Part shown: one piece after another, positions 46,910-58,036 of the stretch
How positions within the stretch are numbered: position 1 is the stretch's first letter
Layout of the letters: each line of letters opens with the position of its first letter
Assembly: GCA_003254905.1 (NCBI GenBank)
Contig: QANU01064758.1
Span: 23,932-87,931, forward strand
DNA from: Nissolia schottii
Taxonomy: Eukaryota; Streptophyta; Magnoliopsida; Fabales; Fabaceae
Direction: 5' to 3'
DNA length: 64,000 bases
The notes under the pieces: generated by a model
The model's input: the letters and a program-made list of their open reading frames with translations, nothing else
Databases searched by the model: none
What the model was told of the DNA's origin: nothing
Made by a program: the position numbers and the translations under genes

Positions 46910-47219
46910 GGAGCTCAATGTAAATCCTCGAATCAAATTATGAATAAATTTTGAGTTTTTCTCCCATTGTGAGAGCTTCCTTTTTGATCTTGGGTAAAGA
47001 ACTAAATCTGATCTTAACAAGGCAACTCGTGGCAATCAACCAAGACTTATATCACTCAATTTCTCACCTTTATCTTGAGTGTGGCATCTATATCATTCTT
47101 TCTATATACAGAAACCACAAACAAACACAACCAAACTCCAATCTGCAACTAAAAGGAGCAAGGCGATCCCAGGTTAGATTCAGATGTTGATTCAAGCTAC
47201 TCTCAACTCCAAGTAAACT

Positions 47220-47245
47220 GAATCATATCATTGATGATATGATTC
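47220..47245. other. 26-bp palindrome at the centre of the inverted-arm element
   Basis: Arms GAATCATATCAT and ATGATATGATTC are separated by TG, a perfect 12-bp inverted repeat with a 2-bp loop. Confidence 0.8.
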
Positions 47246-48092
47246 TCATTCGATCACTTGTGTTAACTTGATTAGAAGCCCGAACAATTTTGTTGCAAGA
47301 CTGCCTTGCTAGAATTTGTTGGTGTTTGATTTATTTTGTTTGGTATTTTTTTTTGTAATAAGAAAAGAATGATATAGATGTCATACTCAAGATAAAGGTG
47401 AGAAGGTGAGTCATAAGTCTTGGTTGATCGTCACAAGTTACCTTGATAAGATTAGATTTAGTTATTTACCCAAGATCAAAAAGGAAGCTCTCACAATTCA
47501 TTCATAATCTAATTTGAGGATTTACATTGAGTTTCTTTTAGTCTTAGTGTGTTGTCCCAAGATAGTAAGTTATTTAAACTTTCCACTAAGTATTTAATGC
47601 ATCAATAGCATTGAAACTAGCACTTAGACTCTACTATCAAACATAATTGTCTAGGAACTCTAAATACACTTAAAACTAACTCAAGAAAGACTAAAAGTCA
47701 TATGAAACTCATCACCAAAATAAAACCATGAAAATTACATTAAAAAGATCAATTTCAACTAATTAAAACTAATTTATTCTAGGCTAATTTGTTTACAACT
47801 TGATCTCTTGAATTGGGCTCCATCTTGGATCTTTATGTAATTTCTTCATTTTGGACTTGGTTATTCTTTATGCTGAATAAGAGTAGTCAATTTTGGGAAC
47901 CCACGTAATGTCCAATTTTTGTCCCCCTGTGCACACATCATTATGGCCATAGTATGCAATTGGGTATAACGTTTCTTTTAAGCCTACTTGCAAGGTTAAA
48001 TCCTATCTTGCAAGATGATTTCTCTAGTATTTCTTTTTCTTGGTCTGTGATGTACTTTAGTTGGTTGCATGGGTTTTTACCCTATTAAACCA

Positions 48093-50623
48093 CCAAAAAG
48101 AGAGCAAAAAGCTCTATTATTTACATGCTTTGTTATGGAGTTTAAGTGTTAGATTTCGAATCTAAACGCTATGGAATTATTTGAATTGTACTTTTATGGT
48201 GTATTTTTTAAAAATATAATTTTAATATTAGATGAAATCTTCTAAGTTTACAAATTTAATTTTTCATTCAAGTTTCACAAATCTATTTGTAATATAATAA
48301 ATATAATGCATATGTTATGACATTAACATACAACACTTTATATCTTTCATAATTGTCACATCAACATATTAACCAAGTTGTCAAAATCAAATTTAGTCAC
48401 TCCTTATCTATGTGGTGATGTACTAACTCAAATAACTTTATATATTTACCACTATTATAATTAATTGTCACAAGTTACAAAGAGTATGCCAAAATACCTT
48501 TTTGGTCAAGTTAAACCTATTCATTAAATTTGGCTCTGCATTTAAAAAGAAAAATTCAATTAGATCCTCTATAAATCATAGTTATTTTCATCTTCTATCT
48601 TTTAAATCGTTATCATTTTGATGTCTAAGGTTTAAAATCATTATGATTTTAGTCTCAATCGTTTTCAAATTGATAATTTTCACTTCAGATCTAATCAATG
48701 ATCTAACTTCAAGTCTCATTTTACCCCCTCCCAATTCTTCACATTAGTTATTGGAGTCTTTATGAAGTTATGGATCTTTGATGAACACTACTTTGATTCA
48801 ATTAGACTTGGGATGAGAAATTTATGACTCAATAAATATAGGCAGAAAAATGAATACGATTTAACAAGATAAAATATGAAATTGAATTTTTTAAACAATA
48901 TCGGAACAAATTGAATAAATCATTAACTATAATACCAAAATTGTAGTTTATCCTAAAATGTATAATACCACAATCACTTTATCATCTGTGTAGCCTATTG
49001 TTCTAAACCAAGTTAAATAAACTTCACAACCTAACTTTAAAAGCGTAATCATCTAAAATGCCTATGTTGTTCTTAGATTCCTAATTAATATTCATGATTT
49101 AAAAGGACTACTTAGCACTACTAAGGGTACAACCCAAATGCTCCCAGTCGTGTTGTCAACCTATTGTCTACACATTAATATCGAGGGTACAAAGTTTTGC
49201 ATAGACATATACAAACTTTTTTTACACGCATGCACAAACTTTTTCAAATATGAAACTCAAATTAAAAAGGATCTGCGACACATTAAATAGCGAAAAGTAA
49301 TTGTCGCACTCTCTCCATCTCCCTATTCACACTCTAAACATGCGGACTTACTCTTTACCATGCACAAACATTTTAAAGCATATGCACAAACTTTTCAACA
49401 ACCAAAAACAAAAAAAAATGACAGAAACATAAAAGAAATTAGAGATTAATAAGAAAATTTTTGTGCTCACATGTACAAGCTTTTGAACAATAATACACAA
49501 ACTTTTCAATACACATGCATAAACTTTTTACCAACCAGACATGCATCAACTTTTGAAAAAGCATGCACAAACTTTCCTACATAGATGCACAAACTTTTAA
49601 AAACCAAAACAACAAATACAATAGCAAAAAATGAAAATTTTTGAATTCATAAATAATAAGATAGAAACAAAAAAATGATGGGAGATTGGAGAAGAAGAAA
49701 GTGAGTTGTACAATAGTTGGCAGATTTTAGATTGTACATTTAGCATTTCCCAAGGACTACTATATCCATTTCAAAACCTGCCTTCTTAAAATATATATCA
49801 TCCTTCTTGCCAAAATCTAAAATGGACAAAAAATGTTCATAATCATCCCAAAATAAAAATAAGTTATTTTAAGAAAATACATTAACATTTTACACAAAAT
49901 CCAATTATCATTTATGATTATGGATGAATCTTCTTGATCTTCCCAAAACCTAATAAAAAATGTTACTTATACTCATTTTATATAAGATATCGTGTTGACT
50001 TACATGTCATTTATTATTAAATGATATTTTAATGTGATCCACGCACTATTAAATTTTTATTTAAAGATATGTATGATGTGTGAGTTGACACAATGTCTTG
50101 TGCAAAATAAGTCCAAACAAAACAACTCAAACCTAAGTATATAGAGAGAGCTGCTCGTTTAGGAAACTAAAGTATATTTTATATTTAAATATATACTCAT
50201 AACCATTTAAAAATAAATTTTTATAACCTAGGAAGTATGGACATTTTGTGATTGTCATTCTCCCGTGTTTGACACATTACAGACACTTACACACAAACAT
50301 ACTTGTCTAACACACATGTCGCACATGTCCAAACCTATCTAAATAAAAAGTTCATCATTAGACATATTATAGCATATCTGAGCTATATCCGAATGTTTTT
50401 TAAGCATGTCCAGGTCATATCTGAGTAAAAAATATTTTAAATATTAACTAATTTAGGATAAATAACAATTTACCCCTTTATACTATTGTTAATATGCACT
50501 TAACCCCTTAATATTTTAAAAAGTGCAATTCACTTCCCCTAATATTTTCAAACTGTGCAGTTAAGACCTTCTTTTAACTTTATCATAAAAAAGTCCATTA
50601 GTACAAGTGCATGTCATGTGATT
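48093..50623. other. A+T-rich intergenic region without genes
   Basis: No convincing coding frame. The only structure is the 'cacaaactttt' array (49210-49600) and, at 50460-50610, sequence of the type 'tttaccccttt...cacttaacccctt' that looks like a truncated dispersed repeat cut by the LTR at 50624. Confidence 0.5.
49210..49600 (+). repeat. Dispersed array of 'catgcacaaactttt' words
   Basis: About ten copies of (CATG)CACAAACTTTT with small variations, at about 49210, 49233, 49364, 49385, 49470, 49496, 49519, 49545, 49565 and 49589, separated by irregular spacers of 10-120 bp. Many begin with ATGCA. Confidence 0.7.
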
Positions 50624-51212
50624 TGTAACATCCCGCTTTCTCCTTAGATAGAATCACGCTCGATAAATGTCTACAAATTCCTTTTGCCAGTTAAATCTTT
50701 GGAAGTATGAACTCTTAGGTTAAAAGTGTCTGTAGAAATAATTATGCTCATTTTCTTAAAATTCTGCAGACACTAGAGTAGATCTCTTTTGCCATCCGAA
50801 TACAATAGCGTGTCTAAGTTATCCGTAAAATATACGGCTACAAAAGAGAGTTCACAAATACCCTAAATGGACCTAAATTCTTCCTTAGAAAAATTAGGAG
50901 ATCACAAGGACGTAATCAGAATATTTTTCGGATACCCGTACGCAAAGCACCGGGACAGCTAATGACCAAACACGATCAAAATTGATCAGAATTCGGTTTG
51001 GAAAATTGAAGGAGCAAGGCCGGCCAAGAGACAAAGGAGTTCACGGCCAAAATAGAGGCCAAGTGGCTTACGTCAAGAAACTTCACTTAATTATGGCATT
51101 ATGACTAAGCATGGTGAGCCATAAGCCTAGTCACCACCGTGACATCATAATTCTTTAAATTTCTAATTAAATTTGAAGAGAAATTGGCATGGGCAAGTCG
51201 GCCATGATGGCC

Positions 51213-51220
51213 TATAAATA
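51213..51220 (+). promoter_or_regulatory. TATA box of the plus-strand LTR
   Basis: TATAAATA is about 590 bp into the LTR, downstream of the U3 block, giving a U3 of about 0.6 kb and a very long R-U5. Confidence 0.6.
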
Positions 51221-52349
51221 GCCCTTGATATTCATTCAAATGGAAGACATGAAAAACTTAGGGAAACTCTGCCGGTTTACACACTCTTTCGTTATTCTGC
51301 TAAAATACAGATACAATAGTTTTCCATTTAACTTGAACTCTAACTCTCCATAATCTTCCCCCTAGAAACCATTCTCTATTCCCCACAAGCAAGAATATTC
51401 ATCCGTAACCTTTAAGAATTCTTTTGGTAGCACGGAACACAAGTCACAAGACTTTCGGAGTTCTGCGAATTTGTGAAGAATTAGTCCCCAAGTGGGTAAA
51501 CTGACTTATCCACTATCTTAGTGGTTTTATATTAGATAATATATGAGGTTAGGATGTTGTATGTGACCATGACTATCTTTATGTGTTGTTGATATCTTTC
51601 TGGAACTATTGGTGCTGTTTGTGATTCTGTCAGAAATTAGGAAAGCCTAAGCTGAAAATAGGACTATGACACGTTTTATAAAGAATTTTATGCTGGGAAT
51701 TTTATCTTGGAAAAATAATGCTATTTTTGGATTCTACACGAAAAATTGAGTGGGGATGTCAAGTTTTATGATTTTTGGAGTCCCCAATGAATTTCTCAGC
51801 AAACATACAAAAAATGATGTTTTTGGAAAACAAGGGCAAAACAGGAATTCGAGCTTTGGGACTGAAAAAATGGGTTTATTTTCAGAAAATACGGATTTAG
51901 AAATATCAAAAACGTTAAGGGAAAGTCTTGAGTCCATCGGGTTTTTGATAACTAAAATTCCAAAGAAAACAGGGAGTTTACGAGGGCAAAATAACAGTTT
52001 TAGGGAAGGGCAAAATGGTAATTTTGTGATTTTGATATTGAAATCTGAATTTATAAGTATGAAAAATGGTCTTAGGGCTATCAAAAACCTTGGGGTAAGG
52101 TCTTGGACCTCTCTGATTTCTGATTACAAATTTCTGACAGAAAGCTGATGCATGCTTTATGATTTTGGAATAATTACTGGATATCCGTTGGTTAATGTTT
52201 AAGAAATGTTTCATAATGAAATGTTGAGCTATGTTTGTTCTATGTGAACTGTTGCCTTGAAATATGGAACTATATATACATGAAATGAAAAGGAAAGGAA
52301 AAGAATCATAAGACGTGAAGTCACTAAGTCCTTAAAATAATGAGGATCA

Positions 52350-52520
52350 TAAGTACACCTTCGGTAGCGTCGAAAGGTCATGCCGGTTATGGAAACAAGG
52401 AATGATGATAAGTACACCTCTGGTAGCATCGATAGGGCATGCCAGTGGTGGAAAGCTCCCCTGGTAGCGTCGATAGGGCATGCTAACGAGACAAATGTTT
52501 TCCTAGCTGCGTCGATAGGG
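52350..52520 (+). repeat. LTR minisatellite, 'gtagcgtcgatagggcatgc' units
   Basis: Four degenerate units spaced about 50-60 bp, in the LTR segment where related LTRs have other minisatellites. Confidence 0.6.
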
Positions 52521-53606
52521 CCGACAGGAAAGACAAGTCCAACCCTTGGACTATCCCGTTCGAAGCAGAAGGACGTCGATAGATCCTCTCACTATTCGAA
52601 GCATAAGAACGGATACTCCTACCTTGAGTGATGACAATTTCGTGGGAAGCAGAACCACTCAGGTTAAGCACTAGCCTAGTCCTCACAATACTGAGTTAGA
52701 ATGTAGCTTGCAGTAGTAAGGCCACCACTACAAGAGGGTTGGGCTTGAGTATGTGAAGCTATGTGATTTATGTGATATACAATTGTACATAAGTGGATGT
52801 GCACAGAAGCTTATAATTAAAATGGGCACGGTTATAAGTGGACGCAAGCTAAAGCTTATTTTGTGAATTATGTCAGTAGATGTGACCTAAGAGTTGGGAT
52901 AGAGAAAAGATGACATAGATAATGAAGAATAGTTCCCCAATCACGCAGTAAACTAGATAAAACTGCTAAGGATTAGCATGGATCTTAATAACCAATAGGA
53001 ATATAGTATAACTGTGACACCTAGAAACCCCGAGCGGCCTAGATCATAAGTGAAAGTAATAGATTCTCCAAACCCCGATGTTTCCCACTAAGAACGCAAT
53101 GTTCTCACCCCACTCATTTATGACTTCAGGATTGGACCTTGAACAAGAAACGGGAACCCCAGCAGACCAGTATCGAGAAGAGGCGAACGAGGAGCAGGAC
53201 AACCAGTATTAAACTAGGGGTGTTATGTTAACTTTAGAAAATAGACTACATGTTTTTGTACTATGTTCTTATGTACCTCTACGTGACAACTACCGTACTA
53301 TATGTGTAACTGTTGATGTATGTATGACATGGACCACTTGTTGATATGTGTTATGAATGTTGAGTATGTCCAGCTAATATTAGCTAATCATCTTACGTTA
53401 CCATTCGCTTCATGCGTTATCACGTGGACACGGCTCATAATTTACATTAAGATAAGTACCAAGAAAAGTTTAAATTGGTCCATATTTTGGGTAACTCTAT
53501 TTTTAAACACATATGCAGGAATAAGTATTATCCCAACCAAAGTGGACAACAACTTAGTAAACAAGTTTGTGACTTAAGCGAGACTAGCTAGCTAGGGTGT
53601 TACATT

Positions 53607-53620
53607 TGGTATCAGAGCAG
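53607..53620 (+). promoter_or_regulatory. Primer-binding site, tRNA-Met type
   Basis: TGGTATCAGAGCAG starts two bases after the LTR end. Confidence 0.9.
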
Positions 53621-53772
53621 TTTAGTCCAAGTGAGCCTGAGGACTGAGTTGCATTATGCTTTCGAGCATGTTGACTGTGTATGACTTTACCAAGTAGTAT
53701 ATGCTAAGCTAGGTGTAATAGCCTTTCTTGAGCCTGATCAACTTGGGATTTGTGCACATACAACAGTTAGCC

Positions 53773-55973
53773 ATGCCTCCACGTAGGGACCCAACACTAC
53801 GCAATCATGAATCAACGAATTTCGCCGATATCCTCCGAGAAATAGCAAGGACAAATGCGCAGACGCAGGTGCTAAGAAATACTCCTCAAACACCTCAGGA
53901 GGTTGATGGTCAAAAGTACCTTCAGTTTACAAGGGCAAACCCACCCAGATTCGAAGGAGTGATGGATCCAGATGTGGTCCACAGCTGGATTAGAAGGATG
54001 GAACAAGTTTTTGAAGATATAGCCTGTACGGAGGCCCAGAAGGTGAAGTTTGCAGCCAGACAGCTGGAGGAGGCTGCAAGGGAATAATGGGAGGCAGCTA
54101 GACTTCCTTTGGAGCAGCAGGCAGCTCCAGTCACATGGAACCAATTCACAGCTACGTTCTTGGAGAAATATTTCCCACAAGAGCTGTAGGACCACAAGGA
54201 AGCGAAGTTCCTGGAGCTTAAGCAAGGAACAATGACAGTGGCTGAGTATACGACAAAGTTTGAGCAGTTGTGTCGATACTCCAGCACACACCAGCTCCAT
54301 CCAGATGAACAATGGAAGTGTAGGAGATATCAACATGGGCTAAGACCAGAGTTGAAGGTGTTCATTCATACATGGGGCATGCCGGACTACGCCACTTTGG
54401 TAAACCAGTGTCTGGCACAAGAAGAGGCGAATAGGAGTCTGGAGGTAGTAAAGAGTAAAAGAAAAATGGAGGAACCGGGAAGGTTGCGGTGGGAGCCAAA
54501 GAAGAGGGGCCCTTTCCCAACTCCCTTTGCTAGTAGGGACAGGTATCAGTACTCCCAACAACAATAGCAAGGAGAAAGGAGAACTTAGTTCAGGCTTGTA
54601 CCCCAAGGGGTGGGCCACCAGTAACTAGGCCCCAGTCACAATGCAGAACCTCGGACCAAACCCGGCAAGGAACGCAGCAAAGGAAGGACGCGTTGCCACC
54701 CTGTCTAAAATGCGAAAAAATGCATTCAGGTGAATGTCTGGCAGGAAAAAATGTCTGTTTTAGATGTGGCAGGAGTGGCCATTTTGCAATAGAATGTCCA
54801 ACCTTTCCACCAGTACAGCGTCAAGGCAGGGTATTCACTATGGCAGCTGATGAAGTACAAGAAGAAGAAGGCCTACTGCAGGGTAAGTGTTTACTTCAAG
54901 GCAAGCTTTTGAATGTTTTGTATGATTCTGGAGCATCACACTCTGCGCCGCTTGTAACCACGTGCCACACGTCTTAAATGTTTACTGCAAGTGCAAGAGC
55001 GACTAGTTGTGGCAGACTTGATTTGTCTTCCCCTGGTTGGATTGGACATAATCCTAGGGATAGATTGGTTGCACGCCAATCAGGTGGTTTTGGATTGTGT
55101 CAAGAAACTGGTAATGATTCCTCCAGATGACGCTAAGGTATCAGTTCTAAGAGTGGAGCGATCCGTGCTGTATTATTGCCCGATGGGGAATCAGGAGTAC
55201 ATTTTTCTGACATCTTCAGAGGTTACCACAACAAAGCTAGAAGCTGCGAACATTCTTGTTGTGAAGGAGTATCCGGATGTATTTCCTACTGACATTCTGG
55301 AGTTTCCTCCAAAACAGGAGGTGGAGTTTTCAATTGACCTGGTGCCGGGAACAGATCCTATCTCCATTGCGCCCTACAGGATGTCCCCATTGGAACTGCA
55401 GGAGTTAAAGAAACAGTTGGAGGAGCTGATGGAAAAGAAGTTTATCTGACTAAGCGCATCACCATAGGGAGCGCTAGTTTTGTTCGTAAAGCAAAAGGAC
55501 GACACTATGAGGATGTATGTTGATTATAGGCAGTTGAACAAGGTAACGATAAAGAATAAGTACTCGCTGCCTAGGATTGATGGATTGTTGGACCAGTTGA
55601 AGGGTGCCCAAGTTTTCTCCAAGATAGACCTACGATTGAGTTACCATCAAATTCGGGTACGGGAAGAGGACATCCAAGACGGCATTCAGATCTCCATACG
55701 GTCACTATGAGTTTATGGTGATGTCGTTTTACTTAACAAATGCCCTTGCCATATTTATGGACTACATGAATAGAATTTTCCATGCCTACTTGGACGAGTA
55801 CGTCATCATATTCATTGATGACGTACTAGTGTACTCAAAAAACGAAGAAGAGCACGCTAGGCATTTGAGACTGGTACTGGAGATCTTACGTGAAAAGAAG
55901 TTGTATGCCAAACTCTCTAAGTGAGAATTTTGGACTAAGGAAGTGCAATTCCTCGGTCATGTGGCAGTGGATC
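53773..55973 (+). pseudogene. Decayed gag-protease-reverse transcriptase of the Del/Tekay-like element
   Basis: Order of domains: gag from ATG 53773 (MPPRRDPTLRNHE; core with EQVFEDIACTEAQKVKF and GTMTVAEYTTKFEQLCRY), a zinc knuckle (CFRCGRSGHFAIEC, about 54753), the aspartic protease motif DSGASHS (about 54930), then reverse transcriptase ([35 protein letters not shown] about 55810). In-frame stops at 54085-54087, 54187-54189 and 55447-55449 and three frame changes (about 54570-54690, 54980, 55690) rule out function. It ends within RT, where another LTR begins at 55974; RNase H, integrase and the 3' LTR are absent from the window. Confidence 0.85.
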
Positions 55974-56863
55974 TGTAACACCCCTATTTTCCGTCTACGC
56001 ACACTGATTATAGGGTTGTTTTCTTCATTGGTTTAGTTACTTCTAGCCCCTACTTTTAGCTTTGCAAATACTTCTTGTACGAAAATAAGGACCATTTTGA
56101 AACTTTTCCTTCTCCTACTTAGTTATAAACTAGGAGCCATGCGCGTTTAGAAAGGCAAGTATACAAATATGCAAGCGATAGAATCTCAATGGACTTAAGC
56201 GATAACTAATCTATGGGCAAAATATACAGAAGAGTTTATGTTAAACATATGTATACACAATTATTTGGTCCATACACAGTACACAATGAGGTTATAATCC
56301 ATAAGTACAAATACTGCACATATTGTACATGATAGCTAGTGGCCGTCTTAGGCCATTTACTACTACTAATTACAAAACTATAGTCGCCCTCTTGCGTCGC
56401 TGAAAAGAGTAGCTCCTGCTGCTCCTCGGGGTCCTCCGGCTTCAAGCTCTCGAACTGTCACCTGTTGCCTCGTCGTCTCCACCTGGAACCATAAAGGAGT
56501 GGGGGTGAGAATGTAGCGTTCTCAGTGGGGGTCTATCGGCTTACCTATTCGTTTAGTTAATCCATTATGATCCCGCCACTCAGGGGGTTTCTAGGTGACA
56601 TTATTATACTAAGTCCCTACATGTTATTATCCGTTCTAGCCCTGAGCAGCCTCATCTAGATTACTAGGTTATCGGGGAATTCTAATCTTTCCTTTTCCTA
56701 TCCTTGGCAACTTAGCATTCTCTATACTCTTACTCTATCCTCATATCGCGTGACCTATCGAGAGTCTGTCTCATGAAACTGTGGTTCCTTGACGTGGCCT
56801 GTGCCAATACATATACTAAAAATATTTTGTATACATATCCACCACGTATCTCATGCACATATC

Positions 56864-57300
56864 GCATATACATATCATCAGGCTCGTGAATCACATAGAC
56901 ATATCGTATTCATGTTGCACATACACATATCATCATGTTCACGTAGCATATAGACATAGCATCCGCACATGTACATATCATCATGTTCACGTATCATATA
57001 AACATATCGTTAGCACATATCTATCTCATCATGTTCACGTATCATCTAGGCATATCATATTCATGTTTCCTGTACGTATCATATGCATATTTCATGTCCA
57101 TGTATGGCCTATGGGATGCCTGAGGATTCCACTTGCCGAGGGCAGTGTCCTCTGTGTCGTGTACATGGCATGTAGCATGCCTGAGGAAGTCCACTTTCCT
57201 GAGGGCAGCGTCCTCCATGTAATATTGGTGGCATATAGAATGCCTGAGGAAATCCACTCACCCGAGGGCGGTGTCCTCCGTATCATATTTGAATGGAGGA
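56864..57300 (+). repeat. Two adjacent LTR minisatellites
   Basis: 56864-57060: units of about 55-60 bp containing 'catcatgttcacgta'. 57116-57300: three units of 62-63 bp starting TGCCTGAGGA at 57116, 57178 and 57241, containing 'gagggcagtgtcctc'. The plus-strand frame of 191 codons over this area is produced by the repeats and is probably not a gene. Confidence 0.7.
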
Positions 57301-57658
57301 TGTCATGTTCATGTCGTGTTTGCATGTTCGTGTCATGTCATGTTCGTGTCATATGCATGTGGCATGTCATCTTATCCATGTGGCATGTCATAATACCATA
57401 TACATATCAGTTTATCCCGTACATTTAGCAAGTCATAAAATCATCCACATGTCTTAACACATCATACATATCAATATATATCAGACAGCTTAATGTTTGT
57501 TGGAACTATGTGGCCCAAGACAATTTCATAAATATTTATTCCCTGACTTAGGTTAGCTCAGCGACCTAGAGTTTCCTGGGCTACTTGCCAACCCTGGAAC
57601 TCTTGGTTCACCTCGCCACCCCTGTCCAGGGCTCCATGAGAATCACTAAGTTTCAGGC

Positions 57659-57805
57659 CGCTCAACGCCCTATTGGGTCCGCTCAGCAGTCCCTGAAACC
57701 GCCCAGTCCTCAATTGCCAGTTCAAAAATCCATTTTTCCAAACTTGTCCCCAGACCGCTCAGCGGTTCATATCTACGCTCAGCGGCTCATAAGGCCACTC
57801 AGCGC
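57659..57805. repeat. Palindrome array B6 (CGCTCAGCG type)
   Basis: Copies start at 57659 and 57680 (21 apart), then 57756, 57776 and 57796 (20 apart). Confidence 0.8.
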
Positions 57806-57988
57806 CCTGGGCGTACCCTGAGCAACCTGCTTTGCTCTCTTGCCTTCCTTTCCATCCTTTCTCATGGCCACTTCTTGGGATTCTTCCACAAGTTCCAACA
57901 ACCATTATACCTCATATCACATCTTAGAAAACATGTCCAAATCATCTAAACAACCTAAGCCTAACATAGCTAACATAAGAGTGTTAGC

Positions 57989-58000
57989 TGGCATCAGAGC
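57989..58000 (+). promoter_or_regulatory. Primer-binding site of the Sirevirus-type element
   Basis: TGGCATCAGAGC differs by one base from the usual TGGTATCAGAGC (initiator tRNA-Met) and lies 37 bases before the gag ATG. The ten bases before it (GAGTGTTAGC) do not end in CA as an LTR should. Confidence 0.7.
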
Positions 58001-58036
58001 GCAAGTTTAGGAAAGTTACTCCTAAAAGATCCATAG

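Larger units (their letters stand above)
46505..47940. mobile_element. Element with long inverted LTR-like arms (tail-to-tail), 1436 bp
   Basis: The left arm (46505 to about 47170, plus) and right arm (47940 to about 47300, minus) are inverted copies over about 600-660 bp with moderate divergence. Both start TGATRTGTGCAYAGGGGG, so the whole begins TG and ends CA. Flanks TTATA (46500-46504) and TTATG (47941-47945) resemble a 5-bp target duplication. Each arm has a TATA-like site (46902-46909 in the left). The central 125 bp hold a 26-bp near-perfect palindrome (47220-47245). No coding capacity. It could be a foldback element or a malformed retrotransposon product. Confidence 0.65.
46440..48088 (+). 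pseudogene. LINE (non-LTR) RNase H C-terminus, interrupted by a 1.4-kb insertion
   Basis: Left piece 46441-46503 encodes RKANLLADFLANY. After the insertion (46505-47940) the frame resumes at 47942 with GHSMQLGITF and ends at TAA 48086-48088. The motif 'ADxLAN-GHS' near the end is typical of the RNase H domain at the end of plant LINE ORF2. Only the last 70 or so residues are visible and upstream sequence has stops. An alternative is the RNase H-like domain of a reverse-transcriptase-derived host gene. Confidence 0.5.
50624..53604 (+). repeat. 5' LTR of a Del/Tekay-like gypsy element (2981 bp)
   Basis: Starts TGTAACATCCCG and ends CTAGGGTGTTACA, and is followed by a primer-binding site, so this is a true 5' LTR. 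It has the conserved U3 block (about 50898-50985), a TATA box at 51213, and a minisatellite of 'ggtagcgtcgatagggcatgc' units (52350-52520). No palindrome array of type A or B was found in it. The open frame 51750-52148 lies in the LTR and has no recognisable domain. Confidence 0.85.
55974..57978 (-). repeat. Partial Del/Tekay-like LTR, minus strand
   Basis: Begins TGTAACACCCCTATTTTCC (3' end of a minus-strand LTR) and follows the block order of 14543-19231, including the 'cctggagtttcctgg...' segment. It breaks at about 57978 ('ctaacataa'), where the related LTR continues but the Sirevirus leader starts here instead. It has two minisatellites (about 56864-57060 and 57116-57300) and palindrome array B6. 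Confidence 0.75.

Noticed and set aside
51734-52148. Overlapping 116- and 132-codon frames
   Set aside because: They lie in the R-U5 part of the 5' LTR at 50624-53604, one on each strand; no recognisable motif.
56853-57428. 191-codon plus-strand frame with repeated His/Tyr/Val-rich segments
   Set aside because: It is generated by two minisatellites in a gypsy LTR; no conserved domain, and related LTRs do not keep the frame.
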